A stretch of DNA of 64,000 nt from Seiridium cupressi (lineage: Eukaryota > Ascomycota > Sordariomycetes > Amphisphaeriales > Sporocadaceae). Location: the NCBI GenBank assembly GCA_036674765.1, contig JARVKI010000038.1, positions 310,001-374,000 on the forward strand, read 5' to 3'. A program made the translations under genes and the position numbers. Shown one piece after another: positions 25,601 to 37,232 of this stretch. The notes under the pieces were generated by a model that was given only the letters and a program-made list of their open reading frames with translations, did no database searches and had not been told where the DNA came from. Positions within the stretch are counted from its first letter, which is position 1. Every line of letters begins with the position of its first letter.

Positions 25601-28600
25601 GGGAGGAGTAACAACCATGGCGTCTCCGCGGCCATTCACCATGTTCAGCAAGCGACGAGGCCTTTCGGCAGATGGCCGATGCCGAACGTACTCGAGTGAT
25701 GCGGCTGGTACTGGTTGGTCTGAGGGTGTAGGTCTGATCATGCTCGAGAAGCTATCGGACGCCAAGCGCAACGGGCGTCGTATACTTGGTGTGATCCGTG
25801 GCTCTGCAGTCAACTCAGATGGTACGTCGAATGGCTTGACGGCTCCAAGCGGACCCGCGCAGCAGATGTGTATCCAGAGTGCACTGGCCCAGGCAGCGCT
25901 ATCACCGGCAGACGTGGACGTCCTTGAAGGCCACGGAACTGCGACACCCCTGGGCGATCCTATCGAGGTACAGGCCGTGATCAATGCCTATGGAAATGGT
26001 GTCAACGGTGCTCACCGCGCGAACCCATTGCTGCTGGGCTCGATCAAATCCAACATTGGCCACACGCAAGCCGCGGCAGCTGTCGCAGGAATCATCAAGA
26101 TGGTGCAGTCTATTCGCCATGGTGTTGCTCCGACATCATTACACATCCGCGAGCCTTCCAAACACATCAACTGGGAAGGGTGTGGTGTTGAACTGCTTGA
26201 TAAGGCCAGACAGTGGCCACTGGTGGACAGGCCACGACGTGCTGCAGTGTCCTCGTTGTAAGTAACACCTCTTTTCATTCCATCGTGATACCTCGGGACT
26301 TGAATGAACACGACTAACGCTTCCACCAGTGGTATCGGAGGTACAAACGCGGTATGAATAAACCCAACCCTCTCCCTTCCCCTATGATTTGATGATATTC
26401 AGAGTTCAACAGCAATCTCATATCTAAAGATTTTCGAGTCACCTACTCGCCATTTTTAGAAACTTGCTAATTCCGAGGTGCAGCATATCATTCTAGAACA
26501 GCCCGAGACTGCCGAACAAGACGATCTCTTGGCATCCAGGGACCGCAACATCGCCTATCCATGGATTCTTTCGGGTGCAGACCAAAATGCTTTACACGCG
26601 CAAGCTGAGGCATTGCTGGCCGCGTGGCGTGGAGACCTTGGCAAGGAGGGTCCTGCAGACATTGCATTTTCGCTTGCAACCGCAAGATCTGCTCTCAAAT
26701 ACAGAGCTGTGGTGACATACGCCCTTGGGCCCAACTTGAACGATCAAATTGAATCAGCACTTACGGCTCTTGCCCAAGACGAACCCCACCCCGACACTGT
26801 GACGGGAAACATCAATACCACCGGCAATAAACCACGTCTGGCATGCTTGTTCTCGGGCCAAGGCAGCCGGATGCCCGATATGGCCGCTCTGGAGGAGCTT
26901 CGTGCCGCTTTCCCTGTCTTCTCCCAGGCGTTCCAGGCAGCCTGCTATGAAGTAAACCAGCACCTCGAGCATCCGGTAGAACACGCTATTGGCGATAGTA
27001 GCCTTCTGGAGCGTACCGACTTCTCCCAAGCCACGCTGTTCGTTTTTGAGGTGGCCATGTACCGCCTTCTCGAATCATGCAATGTCCGACCCGACGTGGT
27101 TTCTGGCCATTCCCTTGGAGAGATCGCAGCAGCACATATCTCTGGAGCTCTGTCTCTTCGTGATGCCGCTATTATCGTCACCGCACGATCTAAGCTAATG
27201 GCCGCCCTAGATCCAAACGGTGGAATGGCGGCCATCTCGGCTACTGAGGAGGAAGTTGCCGAGGAATTGTTGCGATCGGGCAGCACAGCTACTATCGCAG
27301 CGGTGAACTCCCAGAAATCGGTCGTGGTATCCGGCACTCAAGAGGCTATCAAGGCCGTCGCAGACAAGTTCGCAGACCTGGGACGCAGAACTACTGTCTT
27401 GCGGAACGTCAGACATGGCTTCCATTCTCCAATGATGAATTCAATTCTTCCCGACCTCGAGGACACCCTGGCATCGTCTCTGGAAGGAGGAAAAGCGTCA
27501 AAGATACCGCTCGTCTCCACCGTCACAGGCAAGCGAGCCGATGCAGCTCAGCTCAGCTCTCCAAAACACTGGGCGAGCCATGTCAGCGAGCCTGTCCGCT
27601 TCGCAGATTCCGTTAATGAGCTCTTGTCAGCCGAACGTGTCTCAGTATTTGTAGAAGTCGGCCCATCTGCAGTACTCTCTCCACATGTCCCGGGTACCAT
27701 CGCCACACACGGCACAGTCGGCAAGCTATTGAACACATTGGGCCAGCTTTGGTCCCGAGGTGTACCAGTAGACTGGCAGGCCGTTTACGGAAGCACCGGC
27801 GCGCGTCTCGTTGATCTGCCTGTCTATGCCTTCCAGAGGCGTAAGTTCTGGCTGCCATATAGGACGCTGTTGCCAGCGGAGTCTATTGGGCCAGTTGCCG
27901 CGCAGCCTCAAGCGCAGGGCGTGGGTGCATCTACATTGGACCATGGAGTGCTGCTTAACGCCACATCAATTCCAGGAATAAACAACATCGTCTGTTCTGG
28001 CCTCCTGTCGACGACCAGACAGCCCTGGTTGAGCGACCACGTCATTAGTGGACAATCCCTCGTCCCTGCCACGGTATTCGCCGAACTGGCATTACGAGCT
28101 GGCCATGAATGTGCAGAATCCTCTGATTCCGAGCAGATGATACTTGACGAGTTGGTTCTTATGGCGCCTTTGGCTCTATCCTCAGCGGAGGAAGATGATG
28201 AGCAAGAAGTCCAGATCCAAGTGGTTATAGGAGAGCCACAGGACGAAGGGGGTCAGACAGGACGAAGTATTGACGTTTATTCACGCCCCAGCGGTGTTGC
28301 AACACAGCATGAATGGACACAGCATGCCACTGGCACCCTACAGCTGGCCCCACGGCCAGGCTCCGAGAATGAATCATTGACAAACGGCACATATACCACA
28401 GAGGTGGACTCGGATGTAGATGTTGCCACAGCATACGCCGCTCTGGACGATGTAGGAATCAGCTACGGTCTGATTTTCCAGGGAGTACGTGCCATCTGGC
28501 GTAAAGTGGACAACGAGCTACTGGTACAGATCGAGCCTCCTCAAAACCAGGGCCAAAAGTCGGGTTTTATCCTGCACCCGGCCCTGCTCGATGCTGCATT

Positions 28601-31466
28601 GCACGCTCCGATTCTTGCAGCGCCAGAGAAGGTTTCCAGTGGACAGATCCGATTGCCATTCTCGCTGCAAGGAATACAGGTCTTCGCGGCCGCCACTAGC
28701 GCTTCTGGACCGCTCCTAGCACGTATCCGTGATCTGGGCGAGGAGCGTCTCTCGGTGACCATTACCGACAAATCAACAGGTGCACTAGTTGCCGAGGTTT
28801 CCGAAGTCAAACTACGTGTCTTCCAGCCTGCGGTTGCTGAAGGTGACCTATACCGCCTAAAATGGACCGAGTTGAAGTCTGCTCCCGCAAAGAGATCGAG
28901 TGTGTCTGATGAGATTGTTGTTGTTCCAGGGTCTCATAACATTGATGCAGCAGAGGTTCCCAAGGCCGTCCACAATGCCGTCACAGAGACGCTCCGTGCG
29001 GTGCAAGAGTGGAGGGCTAAGAAGGCACAGTCTTCTGTCAGCAGCCGCCTCGTCTTCGTCACTGAAGAGGCGTCGTCAATTCCCGATGCCGATGTGGTTA
29101 CTGGTGCAGTATGGGGCTTCGTCCGATCTGCGCAGGCAGAGTTTGGTGCGGAGAACATCATTCTCATCAACTTGGATGGGTCAGCTGAGTCGCAAGAGGC
29201 TCTTTCGGCCGCTCTCGCCGCTGGAGAGGAAGTTGTTTCCGTGCAAGGCGGCAAAGTCATGGTCCCTACGCTGAGCAAAGACTCTCTAGTTCCGAGTACC
29301 TCCACTTCGACGACACTCGATGTCAGTGGTACGGTCCTGATCACGGGAGGTACGGGAGGACTCGGTGTCATACTTAGTCGATACCTTGTGCGCAACCACG
29401 GAGCAGAGAATCTCCTCATCGTCAGCAGATCAGGCATTGAGGCTCCAGGAGCGCAAGATCTACTCGACGAACTAAGCGGTCAAAATGAAGCAGTGGTTCG
29501 TATCGAGGCATGCGACATCAGTGAAAGCGACCAGCTGGCCGCACTGCTGGAACGCAATAATGGGCATCCACCTATCACCGCCATCGTCCACTGCGCAGGC
29601 GTGGTTGATGATGGAGTCCTGAGTTCGCAGACCGCAGAGCGAGTCTCTCGTGTCCTGCGGCCCAAGGTCGAAGCCGCCTGGAATTTGCACCAACTAGCCC
29701 CTGACACGGTCCGTTCTTTCGTCCTCTACTCATCGTTTGTTGGTGTCATCGGAAATGAAGGCCAGGCCGCCTACGCCGCAGGCAACGCCTTCCTCAATGC
29801 GCTGGCCCGCCTGCGTGTTTCTCAAGGGTTGCCCGCTGTGTCGCTGGCTTGGGGGCCTTGGGCAAATGATGTTGGCATGGCCGCCGGGAACAAGCTAGCA
29901 GTCCCCAACCTTCGTGTCGCGAATGCTCAGCCGTTCGTGGACCAGCAGGGACTGCAGCTATTCGACAGGGCGCTACAAGCATCAGAGCCTGTCCTCGTCC
30001 CGCTGCTGCTACGCGGGCCGTTCCCAATGGTCCCGGCGACCGGTACGAAGTCCAAGGCTGGCAAGGCATCCGCCAAAGGTGGAGCGAAGACGGGTGCTGT
30101 ATGGCGTAGAAAGCTTGCTGCGGTCTCGCCGGAGGATCGCGATGATACGTTGCTGGGCCTGGTGCGAGACGAGATTGCTGCGGTGCTTGGATACCAAGGC
30201 GACGATATGCTTCCAGATAAGCCATTAACCGACCTCGGCTTTGACTCATTTACTTCTGTCACGGTCAGTAATAGAATGAGGGTTCTGACTGGGTTCCGTG
30301 ACCTCCCCGTCACACTGGCGCTTGATTATGATTCACCCCAAGCGCTGGTGAAGTATCTGTCAGATCGGTTCAAGGCTGAGCCCGACCCAGAAGTCGATTT
30401 GGACTCATATATCCCCGACGAGGAGACTGCTTCCGGTGTGAATGGCAGTGAACAAGGTCCGACAGCACAAAATGGCCATTCCAATGGCTTATCCAACGGC
30501 TCCTCCGGCACTGTGGACGGCCCTGACAATATCAACCCCGAAGAGTTTCGAGGGCTGGCCAAGCTTCACAGACGACTTTGTCGGCTCGAACAGTACACCG
30601 CAGCCGCAGATTTGCTGGCCTCCGCCGCGCTGGCAATGCCGACATTCCCCAAGGACGGGCTCAGTCTGTCGAGTTACATTGCGGATCCCCAGCGCCTGGC
30701 TACCGGTCCTTCAGGGTCTGATGCGCCTTTGCCCCTGGTATTCATTGCCCCATTCTTTCCACGCATCAAGATCGGAGGTGTCGGGCTCAGCGTATACAGT
30801 GCAGTCGCGTCTGCTTTGAACGGGCAGAGGGACGTGTTTGAGCTTCCACACCCGGATGGACAGGTAATCCCCGAGGACCTCGACACGCTTGCCGAGTTGC
30901 ATGCAACCACGATCCGAGAACAGTTCGCGGATAGGTCGGGAATCATACTTGCAGGTTATTCTGCCGGTGGCACTATCGCGTACGCTGTGGCATCCAAGCT
31001 GGCTCAGGGTGGAGCTGGCCCCCGACTCGCGGGTTTCGTTCTGGTCGACACATACCTGACCATGACAGGACGGGGTGACCCAGACTGGCTGAACGCCCTA
31101 CCGGCCGAGGCACTGGTGTCGCGTCTGGGAGGCCCCAGTGTTGGCGGGCCTGAAGCCATGGGGGGTGAGAGTCTCGTTGGAGATCTGGACCTGGCATTGA
31201 CCAAGGTGGGCGGTTACTTCAGGACGCTGCGGGACTGGGATCAAAACCTGTATCCTCTGCCTGATGCACTCTCGACCTTGTTCGTGCGCGCTCTGGATCC
31301 GTCGGACAAGATGCCCAAGGACGCGGATATATGGCGCCCCAAATGGCAGCGGGCGAATTTCACGGTTGAAGTCCCTGGAAGTCATCTGGCGCTGCTCGAC
31401 AAGCGGTACGCTCCTGCTATCGCTGTGGAGATCCAACAATGGGCGAAGGAGCACTTGGCGGATTAG
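22662..31466 (+). CDS. CoA ligase-ACP-KS-AT-DH-KR-ACP-TE polyketide megasynthase
   Basis: Eight exons (22662-22754, 22880-24266, 24329-24873, 24942-25233, 25310-25377, 25491-26257, 26330-26351, 26484-31466) join in frame to 2718 aa. Order and key residues: acyl-activating domain (YTSGTT near 176, [14 protein letters not shown] near 415, GK Lys 508); ACP1 (LGLTS, Ser 577); KS (Cys 808 in STGCSSS, His 943 in EGHGTAT, His 986 in SNIGH); AT (GHSLGE, Ser 1268; HGFHS suggests malonyl); DH ([10 protein letters not shown], His 1577); KR (GGTGGLG near 2013, VDD, Tyr 2155); ACP2 (GFDS, Ser 2313); TE (GYSAGG, Ser 2551, His 2692). There is no enoyl reductase or methyltransferase. It should load a carboxylic acid, extend it with malonyl units, reduce and dehydrate, then release by thioesterase. 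[41 protein letters not shown] and SLAWGPW resemble bacterial modular PKSs. It is not an NRPS A domain, since A8 is ligase-type. The substrate is unknown. Confidence 0.95.
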
Positions 31467-32805
31467 AATCCCATTTGATAGAGAAGAAGACAAGTAGACA
31501 GAGAGGTATCCGACAACATATAGATTTCATTACAGGTAGAGTAGCCGCAATTATTGAACTGGGCACTGGGAACGTTCACGTCCTATATAGTGATTAGCAT
31601 GTTCGCGCGTGTAATGCCTCAATGTATTGCGCGAGCTGGTGCGGCCAGCCACTAAATTCGCACGTGTTGGCGCACTTTCTGGCGAGCCCAGTGGCGTGGA
31701 ACTCCCTGAGAGCTCCGCATTCGGCATCGTTCATATAAGATATATTTCAGCCGCTCTCAAGGCTGGAGGCAATTGTTCACCAATTGGAACTTTGAATTTC
31801 TTGTTTATTTCGATAGATTGATGCTTGCTGTTCCTAGCCACCACAGGTGATGCATCAACGAAGGCCCACGCGTGCTATTGCCCACCCAATCGGATTGGGC
31901 TCCTGAGGGCCTCTCTGAACCAACCTTTAATTCTCGGTTACTGGTTCTAAGCCACGAAACACCAAAAAAAAAAAAAAAAAAAACAGACACAGTAGTTCCC
32001 ATATTTCTCAGAGTCGTTGGCAAAAAGGACTCATTTAGGAACTCCCATCTAAAAGGAAAGACGTCGATTCTCTAGATTTAATCATGATTTCGTTATAGCG
32101 TTTCTAGTATGAGCCGTGCTCCATTCTTCGGCGTAAATATTGAGTTGAGCTGCGCCTTTACTTTTTTCTTAAAGGTATTATCTTTGGTACTATCGCGGCG
32201 TCAGGAAGGATTGCTAAGTTTGGAACATAACCTTTCTGATCAGTACCCGTGAGGCGACTCGAATGATGATAGTATCGAATGGTGGTTTGTCTTACGATGA
32301 CCACCCCTCCCAAGCTCCTGGCCACTTGTCTCTGTATAACATGCGGCATGGAAAAGAAATACAGATCCTGGGAATTGGAAGAAACAACCGCACATCCACG
32401 TGTTTTTCAGGAAAACACGAATTGCCACGCGAGCCGCCTGTTATCTAACAAAATCCGGCATCGGGGATCCTGTGTCCGGGCGAGCATTTTCTATGAATAT
32501 GGTCAGATAGGGGCTCTAAAGCCAGAGATGCATTATAATCTGTCGATCACACGTTGTTTCCTTGATTGTTCTGCTGGTTTATGAATCACCAGAACATTGT
32601 ACAATTCACTGTTTCACAGCACACACCCACCTCCTGCCTGACTGAGTATCATTACATTCACTCACATTTGTTCCTATCACTACATAAAATACAGCGCGTT
32701 CATCAGTTGTCCACATACTAACGCGGAGCTTTGCTTTACCTTACCGGCGTGCTTTGTGCGTCTTTTGAAGACAATTGAAGACTCAAGCTCGTGTCCCGGG
32801 CCATC
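31467..32805. other. Intergenic between megasynthase and IDO gene
   Basis: No supported gene. It contains an uninterrupted A tract at 31964-31983 (20 A). Short open frames such as 32279-32584 have no motif. The IDO promoter should lie at its right end. Confidence 0.5.
31964..31983. repeat. A20 homopolymer tract
   Basis: Twenty consecutive A residues in an intergenic stretch. I see no retroposed gene to the left of it, so it is probably a simple microsatellite rather than a poly(A) tail. Confidence 0.9.
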
Positions 32806-34192
32806 ATGTCTCTACATACGGTTTGTACATCTGTTACAGAAACGGAGCAAGACATTCATCAGTTTCTCTGGAAGGTTTACGATGTGACGTCCACTGGCTT
32901 CCTGACGGAGGTAGCACCATTGCCGACCTTTTCTGATAGTTACTATCAGCCCTGGGACGACATCATCAGCAAACTACCGCAATTACTGAATGATGGCACG
33001 TTGAGGGAGGAGACGCTCGCTTTGCCACTACTCTCGACATATAGGATTCATTCGGAAGCTGAATGGAGGAGAGCATACTCGGTGCTGGCATTCTTGACCC
33101 ATGGATACATTTGGGGTGGGAAACAAGCCGCTGAGGTCCGCTTAAGTATAAAAAAGGAAGGACATTGACTAATCCTACTAGATCCTACCTATTGTGATAT
33201 CAAAGCCCTTCACCGAAGTCGCGCGGCGGCTTGACCTTCCCCCAGTTCTTTCCTACGCCGCTTGCAATCTGTGGAACTTCACTAGCAATGGAGGAGATTT
33301 CACCGACCTTGAGAATCTCTAACCTTTGCATAGCTTCACTGGCACGGTCGACGAAGCTTGGTTCTTAATGCTTTCCGTAGCTATGGAAGCTCAGACAGCA
33401 TCCATCAATCCTGTCATGAAGCGCGCTCTTGACGCAGTAGGAACTCGAGAATACGACGTCATTAGCGACGCTCTCGAGAAACTGATTATCTGCATTGGCA
33501 AGGTGGGCGCATTGCTCGAGCGAATGTACGAGAAATGCAACGAGGATGTTTTCTACCACCAGATCCGCCCTTACCTAGCGGGTAGCAAAAATATGGAAGC
33601 GGCAGGACTGCCTCGAGGCGTCTTCTACACTACTGGAGACCTCGGAGAAGGCAATTGGATGCAGCTCCGCGGCGGTAGCAACGGGCAAAGCTCCATCATC
33701 CAGATCTTTGACATCGTGCTTGGAATCCAGTATAGGCACGAAGTTCCTAGCAATCCGCTGTCCTCGGAAGCCTGCGCAACACGAACTTTCCACGAGGAAG
33801 TTAGGGATTGCATGCCGGAGGGCCATCGCCGCTTTTTCCTTGAAGTATCGCGAATGGGAAGCATCCGCCAACTGGCTAACCTCCCTGCATCCACTCCTGA
33901 GCAGCAGCGCTTCTGTGCGACGTACATTCGGGCTACGGAGATGCTTGGTGTCTTTAGGAGCAAGCATATTACTCTCGTTATCCGGTATATAGTGCTGCCC
34001 TCAAGGAGGGCAGTCACCGATCAATTAGGCAAACAAAACTTCGCGAGCGCATCAGCGGAAGTCCAGACAATTGGCGGAAGAGGCGGTCGGGAAGCGGATG
34101 CCGAGTTGAAGGGCACCGGAGGAACGACGTTAATACCGTTCCTCAAGCAGGTCAGGGATGAGACTATCGAGGCTGGAGTACTCAGAGCATGA
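32806..34192 (+). pseudogene. Indoleamine 2,3-dioxygenase with one in-frame stop
   Basis: Exons 32806-33135 and 33182-34192 join in frame (446 codons plus stop, normal for fungal IDO). IDO is a heme enzyme that opens the tryptophan ring to N-formylkynurenine. Recognisable blocks are FLTHGYIWGG, LPPVLSYAACNLWNF, LRGGSNGQSSIIQIFD, CMPEGHRRFFLEVS and SKHITLVIRYIVLP, the last carrying the expected proximal heme histidine. TAA at 33320-33322 cuts the frame at about residue 157, between TDLENL and PLHSFTGT, and the same frame then runs on intact for 290 codons. TAA could arise from CAA by one C-to-T change. The intron donor (GTCCGC) is also weak, though its GACTAAT branch and TAG acceptor are good. 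If the stop is real the product lacks the heme pocket. It lies 1.3 kb after the megasynthase in the same direction, so it may be a lost cluster enzyme. Confidence 0.85.
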
Positions 34193-35214
34193 CTAGTACG
34201 CCTAGATTAATCGATACATTTCGGTCACAGTCTGATTCCTGGTGAGTGACGCCGTCGCAGCCTCGTGATTCGCCTCGATATGTTTGGCACTAAGTCGTGA
34301 TACGTATCGTCCCTAGAATGCCGGTGCGATAAGTGAGTTCCCGGCGTCGGCCTTCTAGCTGTGAGTTCGGGGATATTGGTGTATTTAGTGGAGAGAATGG
34401 CGACATGTTTGGCAACTCGATTTGACTAGGAGCCTTAGCTAGAGCAATCCAGCCATCGGAGTGGCCTTGTATGCTTTGTCGCTGCATTGGTGTTCTTTCA
34501 ATCCGGCCTGGGTCGAGTTTACTAATAATAAATTGTTTCGTTTTCGGTGCTTTGCCTCGCAAATGGTGGTGTCACAGTTGTTTCAACTTGTAGGCGACGA
34601 ATCTGCTCAAGAGAGCCACCTACACTAACTAACACTGGCTGGCCAAAATCTCACGTACAAAAAGTCAACGCGCCAGGAAAGCCATATAACTAGGTAGGTT
34701 AGTGAATTAGCCGAAGCCTATGGTTATTCCAGAGTCGGGCGGGGAAACGGCAAATCCTAGATAGATAAACGATTAAGTATTATCGACTGTCATGAGTACT
34801 GCTAGTGTTTTGAGAGATGGCTGTATCGAAGTTGCGTCAAATCATCATTACTTGTCTAGGTACAATGTAGGCTCCGACAACTATCCGTTGGTGGAACTCC
34901 CAAACTCAGCGCCTATCATCGTTGGAGCTTTAGCGCCCACTTGCCTACATTGCACACTAAAGATCTGAAGAATGAGCGACTAAATCGCATCCTGCTTGTG
35001 AACACTATAGGATTTGCTTATATACCCAGCGCACTTTGCCTCCCTTTAAGAATCGCAGTATTTGAAGATTAAGGTCCAGCCACGGACAGCCAAACACGAT
35101 ATTCATAACATGGGCGGACACGTGTGAGTAGCGAACATCGAGTCCTACCCAACCTGCTAACTTGAGAATGGGAACATGATGGACGATGTCCTCATCTCGA
35201 ACTGTAGGACTTGA
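34193..35214. other. Intergenic or decayed upstream part of the next locus
   Basis: No supported gene. The stretch at about 35005-35214 could be an earlier, decayed part of the helical ORF that follows, because short + strand peptides broken by several stops occur there, but I cannot join them. Confidence 0.4.
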
Positions 35215-35910
35215 GGCCAATCTGTCACTAGGAGGAAGCTGATCGAATTCTCCGATGAAGTACCGCCGGAGCTTTTGAGATCGGCGCTGAGAGTGCTCAT
35301 ATCGTAGGGCTCCTTAACTCAGAAGCCATTTGTACACCACATCCGGGAGCGCTTCACGGATGCCCCGCCGCAGCTGATTGCTCCTGAGGTCTTGTTCCCG
35401 ACTCTCAACCAGGCTTCGGCTGAATGCACCCGCTACATGGCTCTGACGAGATGCGTCTTCTCTTGCAAGCTCGCTGAAGAGTCCCTCGCATAGTAAGTCG
35501 ATATGGTGAATTTGTCGCTCCCCACAACTAACGTAGATATACATTGTAGCTTGACACACTTTGTGGACGCTGTGCGGCTAGCTGGCGCGCAGTGGCAGAG
35601 GGATTCAGAACTCGAGGCAGTCCTCGAGAAGTTCGGCGGCGATATCGTCCAAGCCGTACAAGCTCTGAAAGAGTCAAGACCACAGCCAACGCAAGAACTC
35701 GAGGAACAGCTACTGAAACTATGGACATCACTGAAAGAATGCCGGCGTTATTGCGACAGCACAGAACCCGAGCCCCTCGTGTACCCATTTGCACGATCGG
35801 CTAGACAAGTCAAGGATGTGCTTGGTTTATTGTTTCCGAGCAGAGCACACTTGAAACCGCTTAATGATATATCAGTCAGCCAACTTTCGGTAGACATATC
35901 GAAGCACAGC
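35215..35910 (+). pseudogene. Remnant of an unrecognised helical protein gene
   Basis: Reading from 35215 with an intron at 35493-35549 (GTAAGT...CTAACG...TTGTAG) gives a helix-rich sequence with clear coding character: IEFSDEVPPELLRSALRVLI, TAG at 35305-35307, then FVHHIRERF, LFPTLNQASAECTRYMAL, LTHFVDAVRLAGAQW and VKDVLGLLFPSRAHL. Frame and splice join are consistent across the TAG. No ATG opens the frame and a stop lies at 35212-35214, so the 5' end is lost. I do not recognise the family. The frame continues without a stop into the aldo/keto reductase downstream. An ATG at 35503, inside the predicted intron, would also open this frame (MVNLSLPTTNVD) if the intron were retained or were really leader. 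Confidence 0.5.
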
Positions 35911-37232
35911 AATGTTGAGAAGTTCATCTTAGGTCATCATCAAATACCACGACTATTCAATGGCTTGTGGCAACTCTCTTCTCCTGCTTGGGGCTCGAGC
36001 ACCGCCGAAAAGCAAGATGCAGCTCTGGCGCACTTGATCGTGTGCGGCCTTACGGCGACTGACATGGCTGACCATTATGCAAGTGTCCTCTGTTCTCTAA
36101 GACGATCGTTATAGTGGCTAATTCGTATCATAGGGAGATGCAGAGCTGATATACGGCGAGTTCCGCAATCGACTTGCACCCGAGGTTCGTGAGCAGGTGT
36201 ACGCTGCGACGAAGTGGTGCGTCTTTAGTCCGACCAACCAGCCTGTAACCAACGCCTTCGTACTTTCTGCCGTGAAAGAGCGATGCAGGAGATTGGGTGG
36301 TAGAGTGGAATTACTGCAGTTCCATTGGTACGACGTATGTTCAAAGTTGAGAATCTGAACCAGCGCACGAATTGACACCAGCTCCAAGTACGAAGCCAAA
36401 GAATACCTTGAGATTCTAGGCGAACTGGTAAGCATTACCAAGACGCACCCGGACTTAGTGTCAACAATCGGATTGTGCAACTTTGATTCGGCACACACCG
36501 AGAAAGTTTGCGAATACCTCCTGTCCAAGCAAGGTTCTATAGGCATTGTGTCAAACCAGGTTCAGGTAACACTCTTCTAAGCTAAACATTCGGAAACGAT
36601 CTACTAATCGCTCCAGTTCTCAATGTTTGATTCTCGACCGTTGCAGCAAATGACCGCTGTTTGTACGAAATATGGCCTCAAATTACTGACATACGGGTCG
36701 TTAGTAAGTTGACTTCAATCAACCAACTACTCTACATATCGTCTAAACAGTTTCAGTGCGGCGGCCTTTTGTCCGAAAAATGGCTGGGACAACCTGTACC
36801 TGAGATCTACGCAGAGAATAATCAGCTCACGCCATCTCAAAGAAAGGTATGTCTATGATCGTTAAGCTCTGCAGACCACTGCTGAATTTGCATCAATAGT
36901 ACTTTGACATGATCCAAACCTGGGGTACTTGGGCCGATTTTCAGAAATTGCTCCATGTCTTATCATCGACTGCCGACAAGCATGGCGTATCTTTGACGAA
37001 CGTGGCGACGAGATGGGTCCTTCAGCAACCAGCCGTGGGGGCCGTCATAGTGGGCACACGCCTCGGTGTGTCTGCTCATGGTGATGAAAATCTCAAGGTC
37101 TTCGATTTCAAATTAGACGACGGCGACATAAAGTCCATCAATGATGTCGCACTAGGCGAGAATGGAGAGAGGTCTCTAGCGGTACTCCAGCTGCTGGGAG
37201 ATTGTGGACATGAGTACCGCGCAATGCACTAA
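35911..37232 (+). pseudogene. Aldo/keto reductase domain lacking its own start codon
   Basis: Exon pieces ...-36078, 36134-36334, 36389-36565, 36617-36703, 36757-36846 and 36900-37232 join in frame into a full AKR domain. Markers: VPRLF-type start (HHQIPRLFNGLWQLSSPAWG), the catalytic tetrad as Asp and Tyr in TDMADHYGDAE, Lys in AATKWCVF and His in LLQFHWYD, then IGLCNFDS, GIVSNQVQ, YGSLCGG, VTNVA-type SLTNVATRWVLQQ, GAVIVGTRLG and a C-terminal GDCGHEYRAMH. AKRs reduce carbonyls with NADPH; the substrate is unknown. Two splice sites are odd: the first intron starts GCAAGT (GC-AG) and the second ends AAG. No ATG lies between the upstream helical segment and this domain, so it is either a fusion protein starting at 35503 or a broken gene. 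Neither is proven; the tetrad being intact favours recent loss. Confidence 0.65.
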
